The notes below the pieces were generated by a model that was not told where the DNA came from, made no database searches, and was given only the letters and a program-made list of their open reading frames with translations. The translations under genes were made by a program, and so were the position numbers. From positions 19,211-83,210 of the forward strand of contig JAZLFM010000014.1 in assembly GCA_045615765.1 (NCBI GenBank): a DNA stretch of 64,000 nt, read 5' to 3'. The stretch is from UBA1715 sp045615765. GTDB taxonomy: Bacteria > Bacteroidota > Bacteroidia > Bacteroidales > UBA1715. Below, piece by piece: positions 1 through 8,690 of this stretch (within the stretch, counting starts at the first letter, position 1; the number at the start of each line of letters is the position of its first letter).

Positions 1-1
1 G

Positions 2-3000
2 CTTAAAGCAGGAGCAGATCTTTTATTGGTTGAAACTTCATTCGATACACTTAACGTAAAAGCCTGCTTATATGCTATAGAAAACATACAAGCAAAACTA
101 GGAACTGACGCTCCTGTATTGGTTTCATTTACTATTGCCGACGCTAGTGGTCGTATATTAGCCGGACAAACAATTGAAGCCTGCATACGTTCAATTACCC
201 ACTCTAACATCACAAGTATAGGGTTAAACTGTTCTCTCGGCGCTAAAGAACTTACGCCATTTGTGAAGGAATTAGCCGAAAAGTCTCCAGTGCTTGTCAC
301 AGCACACCCAAATGCCGGATTACCAAACCAATTCGGTAAGTATGACCAAACGCCAGAACTTATGGCAGAGATGGTAAAACCATATCTGGAAAATTCATAC
401 TTAAACATTATTGGAGGATGTTGTGGTACAACCGACGATCATATACGAGAAATTGCCAAAATTGTAGGGGACTACGAACCTCGTCCTATACCAAAGCCTA
501 CGCACACGATGTACCTTAGTGGTTTAGAACCACTTACTATAGAAAAAGACAAAAATTTTATAAATATCGGTGAGCGTACAAATGTCGCTGGTTCAGCTAA
601 ATTCGCTCGTTTGATTCGCGAAAAAAACTACGAAGAGGCTCTTTCTATTGCTCGTACACAAGTTGAAAATGGTGCACAAATCATTGATGTCAACTTAGAT
701 GACGCTATGCTTGATTCAAAAGAAGAAATGATTCACTTCTTAAATCTTCTTGCGTCAGAACCTGAGATTTCTCGTGTTCCTATTATGATAGACTCTTCGA
801 AATGGGAAGTGCTTGAAGCAGGCCTTAAATGTGTGCAAGGTAAATGTTTAGTAAATTCATTAAGCTTGAAAGAAGGCGAAGAGATATTTCTTACAAAAGC
901 TGCAAAAGTAAAGCGATATGGTGCCGCACTTGTTGTTATGGCTTTTGATGAAACTGGACAAGCCGACACATACGAAAGAAAGATCTCTGTTTGTAAACGA
1001 GCTTACGATTTGCTTCTTTCTATTGATTTTCCTCCCGAAGACATTGTATTCGACACAAATGTGCTTACCATAGCTACAGGTATAGCCGAACACGACAACT
1101 ATGCAAAAGATTTCATTGAATCTGTGCGCTGGATAAAACAAAATCTACCATACGCAAAAACAAGTGGTGGTATCAGTAATGTATCCTTTTCTTTTCGTGG
1201 GAACAATGCCGTTCGCGAAGCAATGCACTCCATATTCCTATACCATGCTATTAAAGCAGGACTTGATATGGGAATTGTAAATCCTGGATTATTACAAGTT
1301 TACGATGAAATCGATCCAGAGTTAAGAGATAAAATAGAAAAAGTTGTACTTAACACAACCTCAACGGCTGCTGAAGAGTTAGTAGAATATGCGAGTACAA
1401 TCAAACAAAACGAAACAACTACAGTAAAACACGACGATTGGAGAAATGCATCGGTTGAACGACGACTTGCATATGCTCTATTAAAAGGACTACCAGAACA
1501 TCTCGAAGAAGATTTAGAAGAAGCACGACAAAAATATCCATCTTCGTTGGCTATTATTGAAGGACCATTAATGGGCGGTATGGGCGAAGTTGGAACCCAA
1601 TTTGGACAAGGAAAAATGTTCTTACCACAAGTTGTTAAATCAGCCCGTACAATGAAAAAAGCTGTTTCTATTCTTGAACCATTCATTGAACAAGAAAAGC
1701 AACAAGCAAAAGCTACTTCTGCCGGAAAAATCCTATTAGCGACAGTAAAAGGTGACGTGCACGATATTGGTAAAAATATTGTTGGCGTAGTACTTGCCTG
1801 CAACAATTTTGAAGTAATAGATTTAGGCGTAATGTGTCCGACAGAACAAATCGTAGACGCTGCAGTAGAAAACAATGTGGATTTCATTGGATTAAGCGGT
1901 TTAATTACACCATCACTTGAAGAGATGCAAAATGTTGCAGCTGAATTAGAACGCCGACATTTACAAATTCCTATACTCATTGGTGGCGCCACAACATCAA
2001 AAGTCCATACAGCAGTAAAAATCGCTCCACTATATTCTGCACCTGTCGTTTACGTTAGTGACGCATCAAAAGATGCAGGAGTATGTGCCGCTCTTTTATC
2101 CAAGAATAGACAAGCTTATATTGACAAATTAAATCGTGAATACGAACTAATTAGAAGACTTTACTTAAATAGAAAAGTTAATGATGTTCTTCCACTTTCT
2201 GATGCACGAGAAAACAAATTTGTATTTGAAAATGACAAAGCTGATATTGTTACACCATCATTCTTAGGGAACAAAACAATTGTAGATATTTCTATCGAAA
2301 ATATTTCCAACTATATAGACTGGTCTTTCTTTTTTAGTGCTTGGGGAATGAACGGAATTGCTTATCCTGCAATTCTAACAGATGAAAAACGTGGAGCCGA
2401 AGCAAGCGTTCTATTTGAGGACGCACAAAAAATGCTACAAAAAATCATTTCTGAAAAATTGCTTTCTCCTAAAGCTGTTATAGGATTTTACCCTGCCAAT
2501 TCAATTGGTGACGATATTGAAATCTACAATACAGATTGTTCACAAGAAATTGGTGTATTGAACAACTACCGCCAACAAACCCTACAACCAAATGGAAATC
2601 CTAACTTATGTCTTGCCGATTTCATTGCACCTAAAGACGAAAAAACGACCGACTACATCGGACTTTTCGCGTTAACTGCAGGTCTTGAAGTCGACGCACT
2701 TGCAGAGAAATACAAAAATGAAGGTGATGATTATTCGTCTATGCTTGTACGCACATTAGCCGACAGAATTGCCGAAGCGTTTACTGAAAAATTACATTTC
2801 GATGTTAGAAAAACATTATGGGGATATTCACCTAATGAAACTGAAAACATAGAACAAATTCTAAAAACAAACTACCGCGGTCGTCGTATGGCAATCGGTT
2901 ACCCTTCTTGTCCGGACCATTCACAAAAACAGACAATATTCAATATATTGAAGGCTACAGAAGAAATTGGCGTCACAATGACAGAGTCTTATATGATGCG

Positions 3001-3112
3001 ACCTGTTTCATCTGTTTGTGGATTGTTTTTCGCACATCCTGAAATACAATATTTCGGTGTTGGTGAAATTAGCGCAGAACAAGAAAAGGATTATACGGAG
3101 AGAAAGAAATAA
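2..3112 (+). CDS. metH: Cobalamin-dependent methionine synthase (5' truncated)
   Basis: Transfers a methyl group from methyltetrahydrofolate to homocysteine through a cobalamin cofactor; cytosolic. The reading frame is open from base 2, so the start lies outside the window and about 1036 of roughly 1200 residues are visible. Domain order: end of the homocysteine-binding domain, with zinc-ligand cysteines in IGLNCS (near 225-240) and GGCCGTT (near 412-432); pterin-binding domain (about 540-1400); cobalamin cap; B12-binding domain with the axial-histidine motif GDVHDIG at 1751-1771; and the C-terminal AdoMet-binding reactivation domain with RRMAIGYPSCPDH near 2884-2922. All late catalytic motifs are intact. 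It is followed by a short hairpin and converges on the deacetylase gene. Identification is very secure. Confidence 0.97.
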   Translation, partial: LKAGADLLLVETSFDTLNVKACLYAIENIQAKLGTDAPVLVSFTIADASGRILAGQTIEACIRSITHSNITSIGLNCSLGAKELTPFVKELAEKSPVLVTAHPNAGLPNQFGKYDQTPELMAEMVKPYLENSYLNIIGGCCGTTDDHIREIAKIVGDYEPRPIPKPTHTMYLSGLEPLTIEKDKNFINIGERTNVAGSAKFARLIREKNYEEALSIARTQVENGAQIIDVNLDDAMLDSKEEMIHFLNLLASEPEISRVPIMIDSSKWEVLEAGLKCVQGKCLVNSLSLKEGEEIFLTKAAKVKRYGAALVVMAFDETGQADTYERKISVCKRAYDLLLSIDFPPEDIVFDTNVLTIATGIAEHDNYAKDFIESVRWIKQNLPYAKTSGGISNVSFSFRGNNAVREAMHSIFLYHAIKAGLDMGIVNPGLLQVYDEIDPELRDKIEKVVLNTTSTAAEELVEYASTIKQNETTTVKHDDWRNASVERRLAYALLKGLPEHLEEDLEEARQKYPSSLAIIEGPLMGGMGEVGTQFGQGKMFLPQVVKSARTMKKAVSILEPFIEQEKQQAKATSAGKILLATVKGDVHDIGKNIVGVVLACNNFEVIDLGVMCPTEQIVDAAVENNVDFIGLSGLITPSLEEMQNVAAELERRHLQIPILIGGATTSKVHTAVKIAPLYSAPVVYVSDASKDAGVCAALLSKNRQAYIDKLNREYELIRRLYLNRKVNDVLPLSDARENKFVFENDKADIVTPSFLGNKTIVDISIENISNYIDWSFFFSAWGMNGIAYPAILTDEKRGAEASVLFEDAQKMLQKIISEKLLSPKAVIGFYPANSIGDDIEIYNTDCSQEIGVLNNYRQQTLQPNGNPNLCLADFIAPKDEKTTDYIGLFALTAGLEVDALAEKYKNEGDDYSSMLVRTLADRIAEAFTEKLHFDVRKTLWGYSPNETENIEQILKTNYRGRRMAIGYPSCPDHSQKQTIFNILKATEEIGVTMTESYMMRPVSSVCGLFFAHPEIQYFGVGEISAEQEKDYTERKK

Positions 3113-3124
3113 TGTGCAGATACA

Positions 3125-3145
3125 CTCTATTCATAGAGATTTTTC
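3125..3145 (+). terminator. Weak hairpin with T run after metH
   Basis: ctcta/tagag arms are followed by a run of five T about 13 bases after the metH stop. The stem is short, so this is only a plausible terminator. Confidence 0.35.
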
Positions 3146-3164
3146 GCTAACGCTCAAAATGACG
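3136..3164. repeat. GTCATTnTGAGCG-type intergenic repeat
   Basis: Read on the minus strand, the bases resemble the GTCATTCTGAGCGAAGCGAAGAATCT-like intergenic repeat that I recall from many bacterial genomes. Only one copy is visible here, so the repeat status rests on recall and not on this window. Confidence 0.3.
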
Positions 3165-3181
3165 AGGTAAGACTAATGAGT

Positions 3182-4312
3182 TTATTTTACTAATCGTATT
3201 ACTCCAGCATTCGGAATTGCATCAAACAGTATATATGTATCTGTTTGATTAGTAATTGGTAATTCTATGCCATTTTGAGTAATACTTTTATACTTATCCG
3301 ATGCTGATTTAAAAACTACAACGGAGACAGGAATTAAATCTTTTTGAAGTACTAAATGAAGCAACGATGTATCTGTAACCTGCAACGATAAATCAACGTA
3401 TTTCTTTGTTGATTTTTTTATTTTCAGTATTGCATTATTTGCCTCACGATGATACAAAATTGCATTCCTAAAAGTAGTTACCCACACTTCTTTTTTCTCT
3501 TTCAAACTCTGTAAATAAGCCAATTGATCGCAAAATGACTGTAGTTTCACTTGAGCATACCAATTGTCATTATAAGAATTTTGTTCGTCATCAACACTGT
3601 GATACAAAAGCGTCAACAAGCCTCCCCCAGAAACTATTTTATCGAATTCCGAACACACTTCTTCGGTAGTTGTTTGTTCTGTTAAAGCAAACATCTGAAT
3701 TCTATAATAATCGTCTTCAGAATTCGCGAAAGAGTAACCATAATTTGAAATTCTCCATACACTTCGCGCTGCAATATGTCCACCGCTACGAAGAAAATCT
3801 CGTACACGCATATCATCTTCTGTATCGCCTGCACCTGCACCATACGGATACGCGAGTGTATTCACATTTGTTCCGACATGCTCCCGTATTACCTCTTGTG
3901 GCTCTGTTGTTTCACGAGCAAGTTCACCTATAGGCAATTTTGTTAAATCCGGATGAGTAATGGTATGATTACCAATTTCATTTCCTTTTTCCAATGTTTT
4001 TTGTATTGCCGCCCACGAATAATCATAGCGTTCAATATTGTTCAGAATAGGGAAAAAAGTTCCCACCAGACCATATTTCTGCAATGCAGGAACCACAAGC
4101 GGATATTGACCAGGAGACCAATCATCGAATGTTAAAGCTACAGCAGAATTTCTACCATCTTTCCAACAACAAATTCCAACCTTGACTTCACTATTTTGTT
4201 GTTCTAAAGTAGTCTGATTTTCGAACAAAACTGTACCAAATCTATTCGATTGCGCGTGTGTCATACAAGTAAACAATATAAATGTAAAAAACAGAGAAAT
4301 TCTTTTAATCAT
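3182..4312 (-). CDS. Secreted polysaccharide deacetylase family protein
   Basis: NodB-fold carbohydrate esterase (CE4 type), likely removing acetyl groups from a polysaccharide or peptidoglycan outside the cytoplasm. From the ATG at 4312 the protein has 376 residues and begins MIKRISLFF, a signal peptide ending near THAQ. Motif 1 is TFDDW at about 61-65 (catalytic base and metal Asp) and motif 2 is the metal-binding HTITH at about 116-120. A longer start at 4336 gives an implausible Met/Thr leader and a larger overlap with the upstream gene; the 4312 start overlaps that gene's stop by only 8 bases, which suggests translational coupling. It is the last gene of the asd-aro operon. Substrate unknown. 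The C-terminal third (after about 260) is beta-rich and unassigned. Confidence 0.85.
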   Translation of the reverse strand: MIKRISLFFTFILFTCMTHAQSNRFGTVLFENQTTLEQQNSEVKVGICCWKDGRNSAVALTFDDWSPGQYPLVVPALQKYGLVGTFFPILNNIERYDYSWAAIQKTLEKGNEIGNHTITHPDLTKLPIGELARETTEPQEVIREHVGTNVNTLAYPYGAGAGDTEDDMRVRDFLRSGGHIAARSVWRISNYGYSFANSEDDYYRIQMFALTEQTTTEEVCSEFDKIVSGGGLLTLLYHSVDDEQNSYNDNWYAQVKLQSFCDQLAYLQSLKEKKEVWVTTFRNAILYHREANNAILKIKKSTKKYVDLSLQVTDTSLLHLVLQKDLIPVSVVVFKSASDKYKSITQNGIELPITNQTDTYILFDAIPNAGVIRLVK

Positions 4313-5345
4313 CGTAGTCGTCATAGTCATCGTCATCAGAATCTTTAGATTTCTTTTCTTTTTTAGGCTTTGCCGTTTTTTCTTTCTTCTGTTTATCCTT
4401 TGATTCTGGTTTCGCCTTTACATCATCATCGTCGTAATCCTCATCATAAACCGTTTCTGCCTTAGAATCCTTCTTCTTTGTATCTTTCGAGTTTTCCTTT
4501 ACTACAGTAGGCGCAACTTCTTCTTGACCAACATTTTCCGATTCATAATCATCGTCTTCCCCGTCTTCTTTTTCCTTATGTTTTTTCTTTTCCTTTTCGG
4601 CAAGAGCTGCCGCGGCAGCAGCCTTTTCTGCCTCTATATCCTCAGGATCTTTGTTGTAGTCTGCATATTTGCCTTCCGTATCTTTCAATAAATAATTTTC
4701 AAGTTTCAAATATTCAGTCGGATCATACGGTTTTGCTGTAGGCGGAGCCTTTATCTCTTCCTGGACTTTGAATGTTCGTTTTCTTATTAAAGTGCCCGGT
4801 ATCATTCGTTTAGCTCGAGTTTTTGTTTCATAAATCGACCAAGCCTTCATATCAGCCCACACGGCATTACACCAATCCTCTACTTCCATGCACTTTCCAG
4901 AAGGGACCTTATCATAATCCATAATACGACCAAAAGAATTGGTTCCATATTCCGAGAATCTTGCTTCATGAAGGAAGTTCGTAAACTTCGTTACAATTAT
5001 CGAATCCTGAATACTAACTTCTATACTAAATACAATACTGCCTTTGGTTTTCTCAGCAGCATGCGACGACAAATAAATATCAGGAATATGCACATGATTT
5101 GAATACGGGAAATAGCCTTTCCCTTTGAATATCATCTCCTTACGATTCTTTGCAATTAACCGTTGACCTTTTTCATTTTTAAACCAATGGTCTATATTTC
5201 GCATCAAACGAATTCTACTAGTTCCATGGCGAATAGGAATAGTATCGGTTACGACAAAAGCTTGTGAAAACGCACTATACGAAAGACAACAAAGCCAGAA
5301 TATTATACATATAATCAAACTTTTTCGCATAGTTTTATTTTTCAA
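4305..5345 (-). CDS. Secreted protein with acidic/lysine-rich C-terminal tail, unknown function
   Basis: 346 residues with a signal peptide (hydrophobic segment LIICIIFWLCC, cleavage near AFSQ). Residues about 35-200 form a compact domain that could be a DUF4468-like fold (alternating strands, then KFTNF), but I recognise this only weakly. From about 225 the protein becomes low complexity: Ala/Lys/Glu, then Asp/Lys runs, ending in a poly-Asp/Tyr tail (DDDDYDDYDD). Such a tail may bind cations or be an expandable repeat. It lies between a lipoprotein gene and the deacetylase and overlaps the latter, so the three are probably co-expressed. No catalytic motif is visible. An alternative start is the Met at residue 6. 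Confidence 0.7.
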   Translation of the reverse strand: MKNKTMRKSLIICIIFWLCCLSYSAFSQAFVVTDTIPIRHGTSRIRLMRNIDHWFKNEKGQRLIAKNRKEMIFKGKGYFPYSNHVHIPDIYLSSHAAEKTKGSIVFSIEVSIQDSIIVTKFTNFLHEARFSEYGTNSFGRIMDYDKVPSGKCMEVEDWCNAVWADMKAWSIYETKTRAKRMIPGTLIRKRTFKVQEEIKAPPTAKPYDPTEYLKLENYLLKDTEGKYADYNKDPEDIEAEKAAAAAALAEKEKKKHKEKEDGEDDDYESENVGQEEVAPTVVKENSKDTKKKDSKAETVYDEDYDDDDVKAKPESKDKQKKEKTAKPKKEKKSKDSDDDDYDDYDD

Positions 5346-5358
5346 AACGAAATCAATC

Positions 5359-6054
5359 TTATTTTATTGAACAATCTACAAGTTTATATGTTGTAATTGT
5401 TCCTTTTGTGATTCTTTCTTCTATAGGATCATTCAAATCTATAGGAGCATGGTTAGGTTGGGATTCAACATCAATATTCTTACGATATACCAAGCCTACA
5501 TTTTTAGCATAGCGTTCTTCACTATGTTGATATGAATATAAAGACTTAAAATCTTGTTGTAAGACAAAAAGAACTGAATCAGAATCTGTTTCATCATCAA
5601 ATTCATTTATACCTACATAGTTAATTTGTTGTTCTTGCGACATATTGTACGCATTCAAATCCCATGAATAAGACGTACTTGGAGGGAATTTTAGCACACA
5701 TAGTGGGACATTTTCTTCCACTCGAACAATTTGATGGTCATATTGCTGAACACTATGAGAAGAATATGGTGCCCAAGTTGATTCTCCTTTTACCTTTTTT
5801 TCTGTTTGAATAGCATATACCCTACAAGAATTTGTATCGGAAATACACGCAACAACCGTTTCACGAATTTGGTAATATGCAGTGTCTTCTATTCCTGTAG
5901 GCACATCAATTCGTATAGAGACACAATCGTATGTGCGAGTACTGCCTATTGTCAATGGATAATATTCATTCCACTGTACAAATGGTTGTACGTCAGTCTT
6001 TTTACAAGAAACTACAAGACAAGCAAGTAAACAATATACAAGAATTCGTTTCAT
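5359..6054 (-). CDS. Putative lipoprotein, unknown function
   Basis: 231 residues starting MKRILVYCLLACLVVSCKK: a lipoprotein signal with the lipobox Cys at about residue 17. The mature part begins with WNEYYPLTIGSTRTYDC, resembling the many Bacteroidota lipoproteins that open with a 'YxPLxxGxxWxY' beta-rich segment. No enzyme motif is seen. The gene sits 13 bases upstream of the acidic-tailed protein and 45 bases after aroA, which fits one transcript. Confidence 0.75.
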   Translation of the reverse strand: MKRILVYCLLACLVVSCKKTDVQPFVQWNEYYPLTIGSTRTYDCVSIRIDVPTGIEDTAYYQIRETVVACISDTNSCRVYAIQTEKKVKGESTWAPYSSHSVQQYDHQIVRVEENVPLCVLKFPPSTSYSWDLNAYNMSQEQQINYVGINEFDDETDSDSVLFVLQQDFKSLYSYQHSEERYAKNVGLVYRKNIDVESQPNHAPIDLNDPIEERITKGTITTYKLVDCSIK

Positions 6055-6099
6055 AACTTTTACAAGAAATCAAATGTACAAAATTCTCGCAATTGAAAT

Positions 6100-7344
6100 T
6101 TATTTCTTTGTCATAAACGACAAATCATCCCAGAAACCAGGATATGATTTTGCTACACATTCAGGATTTTCCACTTCTACGGGTTCTGTTGCCAACAATG
6201 CTGCGACAGCTCCTGCCATAGCGATTCTATGATCGTTGTTAGCATGCATTTTTCCTCCACGCAATGTTCCGCCATATACAAACATCTCGTCATCAGTACA
6301 CTCAATTCGAGTTCCTAATTTTGCAAATTCTTTTTGAAGAACTAAAGCACGATTGCTTTCCTTATGTGCTAGACGAGAGACTCCCTTAATTGTAGTAACA
6401 CCTTTACAATGTGCTGCAAGCGAAACTAATGGAGGGAATAAATCTGGACATTCTGTTGCATCAAATTCAAAAGCACGCAATTCATTTGAGCTAACAGATA
6501 TCTCGTTCTCTCCCAATACAATATTTGCACCTACTTTCTGTAAAGCTTCAACTATTGCCTTGTCTGCTTGACACGACGACATAGAAATATTCTTTACCGT
6601 AATATTCCCGCGTAACGCACCTGCTACAAGCAAGAAAGATGCTCCACTCCAATCGCCTTCAACAACGAAATCCATTGCTTTATACGATTGTCCTGCTGGT
6701 ATTCGGAAAGTTACATATTCCTCTCTATCTACTTTTACGCCAAACTTACGCATCATATCAATAGTTATATCGATATATGGTTTGCTTTTCAAATCTGTAA
6801 CTTGCAAAACAACATCTTTTTGAGCGTATGGAGCGGCAATCAATAAACCTGTAAGAATTTGAGAACTTAACGAACCATCTACCTCAGCATTACCTCCAAC
6901 CATTGGTCCACAAACTTGTACAGGAACAAATCCATTATTTGTTTCAATCTGCACACCTAATTGACGCAATGGCGCTTCCAATACCGACACTGGACGAGTT
7001 TTTAAGGATCCCTCGCCCTGAAGTGTTATAGGTTCTTTCCATAAAGAAGCTACAGGAGTAAACATACGAATACCCAAACCTGCCTCACCACAATTCAATT
7101 CTTTTGACTTTGGATTTAGTCCGCCAACAATTGTAACATTTTCTCCATCAACAGAGACTGTAGAACCAAGATTTTCAGCAATTTTCAATGCTGCATCGCT
7201 ATCATTACTTGAAGAGTATCCATGCAAATACGATGTTCCTTGAGCTAATGCAGCTATTGCTATTGCTCGTTGCATTACACTTTTTGAAGCAGGTGGTACA
7301 ATTGTACCCTGTACTTCGGTTGGATATATTATTTTGTTCCCCAT
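6100..7344 (-). CDS. aroA: 5-enolpyruvylshikimate-3-phosphate synthase (EPSP synthase)
   Basis: Catalyses the sixth step of the shikimate pathway, joining PEP to shikimate-3-phosphate; cytosolic. 414 residues, close to the family length of about 420. The substrate-binding N-terminal motif PASKSVMQRA is at residues 18-27. The LKTRPVS segment near 113-119 and the C-terminal DHRIAMA segment (about 370) mark the second half of the inside-out barrel. The ATG at 7344 overlaps the end of the aroE-aroK gene by 16 bases, so translation is probably coupled. The usual EPSP signature (L-x-G-N-A-G-T) is diverged here to NCGEAGLGIRM, which lacks the Asn-Ala-Gly-Thr core and may alter PEP binding or inhibitor response. 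Confidence 0.95.
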   Translation of the reverse strand: MGNKIIYPTEVQGTIVPPASKSVMQRAIAIAALAQGTSYLHGYSSSNDSDAALKIAENLGSTVSVDGENVTIVGGLNPKSKELNCGEAGLGIRMFTPVASLWKEPITLQGEGSLKTRPVSVLEAPLRQLGVQIETNNGFVPVQVCGPMVGGNAEVDGSLSSQILTGLLIAAPYAQKDVVLQVTDLKSKPYIDITIDMMRKFGVKVDREEYVTFRIPAGQSYKAMDFVVEGDWSGASFLLVAGALRGNITVKNISMSSCQADKAIVEALQKVGANIVLGENEISVSSNELRAFEFDATECPDLFPPLVSLAAHCKGVTTIKGVSRLAHKESNRALVLQKEFAKLGTRIECTDDEMFVYGGTLRGGKMHANNDHRIAMAGAVAALLATEPVEVENPECVAKSYPGFWDDLSFMTKK

Positions 7345-8642
7345 ATTCGTACAAATTCATTTGTAACACGCTCTGCCGTATGTACTTTCGATGCCGTTTC
7401 CGTACAGAACACCACATGTGCTGTATGAGCATACAAATCACGACGCTCTTGTAATAATTTTTGTAATATTTCTGCAGGATTCCCTTTCTGCAACAACGGT
7501 CTCTTCTCTATATTAACTCTTTGTGAAATTGTTTCTGGCGTTGCATAAAACCATACAACAACAGTATTTTGTTTTAATAAATCACGATTTGGTTTATTCA
7601 GTACAATACCACCGCCACACGAAAGTATGCTCGCCTCCGAAGAATTAAATTTATCTGATAAAACTTCTTTTTCTAATTCACGAAAATAAGCTTCACCATT
7701 TTGAGCAAAAATATCAGTAATCGTGCGTCCTTCTTTTTCCACGATTTCGTCATCAATATCGTAGAACTTGTAACCTAATTGTTCTGCCACAAGTTTTCCA
7801 TGCGAAGTTTTTCCCGCTCCCATAATTCCTATCGTGGAAATTATATGATTTTTCTGTGCCAAAGTTGGCATAGACAAACCTGAACGCATCACCTCTTTAT
7901 CGGGATTTTCCCCTAAAAACAAAGAATAAGAAACAACAGCTTGATTCAAAAGCCAATCTTCTGCCGAAACTATGGTACAAGCTTTACGGCGTGCCATATC
8001 AACGAGCAATGAACCTTTATAATTAGCATCAAAAACGATATGCTTCGGCAAAAGCCACTCTTCTTTTATAGGATTTACATTTTGTTGCAATGCAGAAATT
8101 ATAATATCACTTTCTGCAACCAATTGTTCCAAAGAATGTAATTCGGCTGATCTACAACCAATAATTTGTGCAGATTCTTGTGCTTTACTGTAAGTTCTAT
8201 TTACAATAACAACATCTGCTCCTTGTGAATGAAGGCCATACGCAGCAGATTTCCCAGCACCACCAGCGCCAATCACTACACATTTTTTCCCCTTCACATC
8301 GATGCCGGAATCGATAAAACTTTGTGTCACACCACAAAAATCAGTATTGTAGCCATGTAATACGCCATCTTTATTTACAACTGTATTTACACTACCCAAC
8401 ACTTTTGCTTCGTCGTGTACAACATCTAATAAACGAGCTATTTTTTCCTTAAAAGGAGATGTAACATTCATTCCAACAATGCCCATCTTCTTAAAAAGAA
8501 ACATCGCTTCTTCGGCCGTTTCTGCAGCAACATAAATATATTCTGCATCAAGGCCATTGTGTGCAAACATCGCATTGAACATATTAGGGCTCTTGCTATG
8601 CAAGATAGGATTGCCCGTAACTGCCAATAACTTTGTTGCCAT
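7329..8642 (-). CDS. aroE-aroK: Bifunctional shikimate dehydrogenase / shikimate kinase fusion
   Basis: 437 residues holding two consecutive shikimate-pathway enzymes in one chain. Residues 1 to about 255 are AroE: shikimate site SKSPNMFN (16-23), catalytic Lys65 in NVTSPFK, Asp101 in GYNTDF, and NADP Rossmann loop GAGGAGKSA (about 125-133). Residues about 266-437 are AroK: P-loop GIMGAGKTS (272-280), DIDDEI (about 295-300) and the FRELE motif (320-324), followed by CGGGIV. The linker is roughly ten residues (MPTLAQKNHI). The fusion would reduce dehydroshikimate and then phosphorylate the shikimate. It follows asd by 31 bases and overlaps aroA. Both halves keep their key residues, so both activities are expected. 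Confidence 0.94.
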   Translation of the reverse strand: MATKLLAVTGNPILHSKSPNMFNAMFAHNGLDAEYIYVAAETAEEAMFLFKKMGIVGMNVTSPFKEKIARLLDVVHDEAKVLGSVNTVVNKDGVLHGYNTDFCGVTQSFIDSGIDVKGKKCVVIGAGGAGKSAAYGLHSQGADVVIVNRTYSKAQESAQIIGCRSAELHSLEQLVAESDIIISALQQNVNPIKEEWLLPKHIVFDANYKGSLLVDMARRKACTIVSAEDWLLNQAVVSYSLFLGENPDKEVMRSGLSMPTLAQKNHIISTIGIMGAGKTSHGKLVAEQLGYKFYDIDDEIVEKEGRTITDIFAQNGEAYFRELEKEVLSDKFNSSEASILSCGGGIVLNKPNRDLLKQNTVVVWFYATPETISQRVNIEKRPLLQKGNPAEILQKLLQERRDLYAHTAHVVFCTETASKVHTAERVTNEFVRIWGTK

Positions 8643-8664
8643 ATAACTTTATTAAAAGAAGATA

Positions 8665-8690
8665 AAGGTGTGATTATTTCACCACACCTT
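8665..8690 (-). terminator. Hairpin across the asd stop codon
   Basis: aaggtgtg/cacacctt arms (8665-8672 and 8683-8690) span the last asd codons and stop. It may attenuate or protect the message between asd and aroE-aroK. The following T run is short, so full termination is doubtful. Confidence 0.35.

Noticed and set aside
1300..1992. Antisense open frame of 230 codons opposite metH
   Set aside because: metH has all its motifs on the plus strand; the antisense peptide is Ser/Ile-rich with no recognisable pattern.
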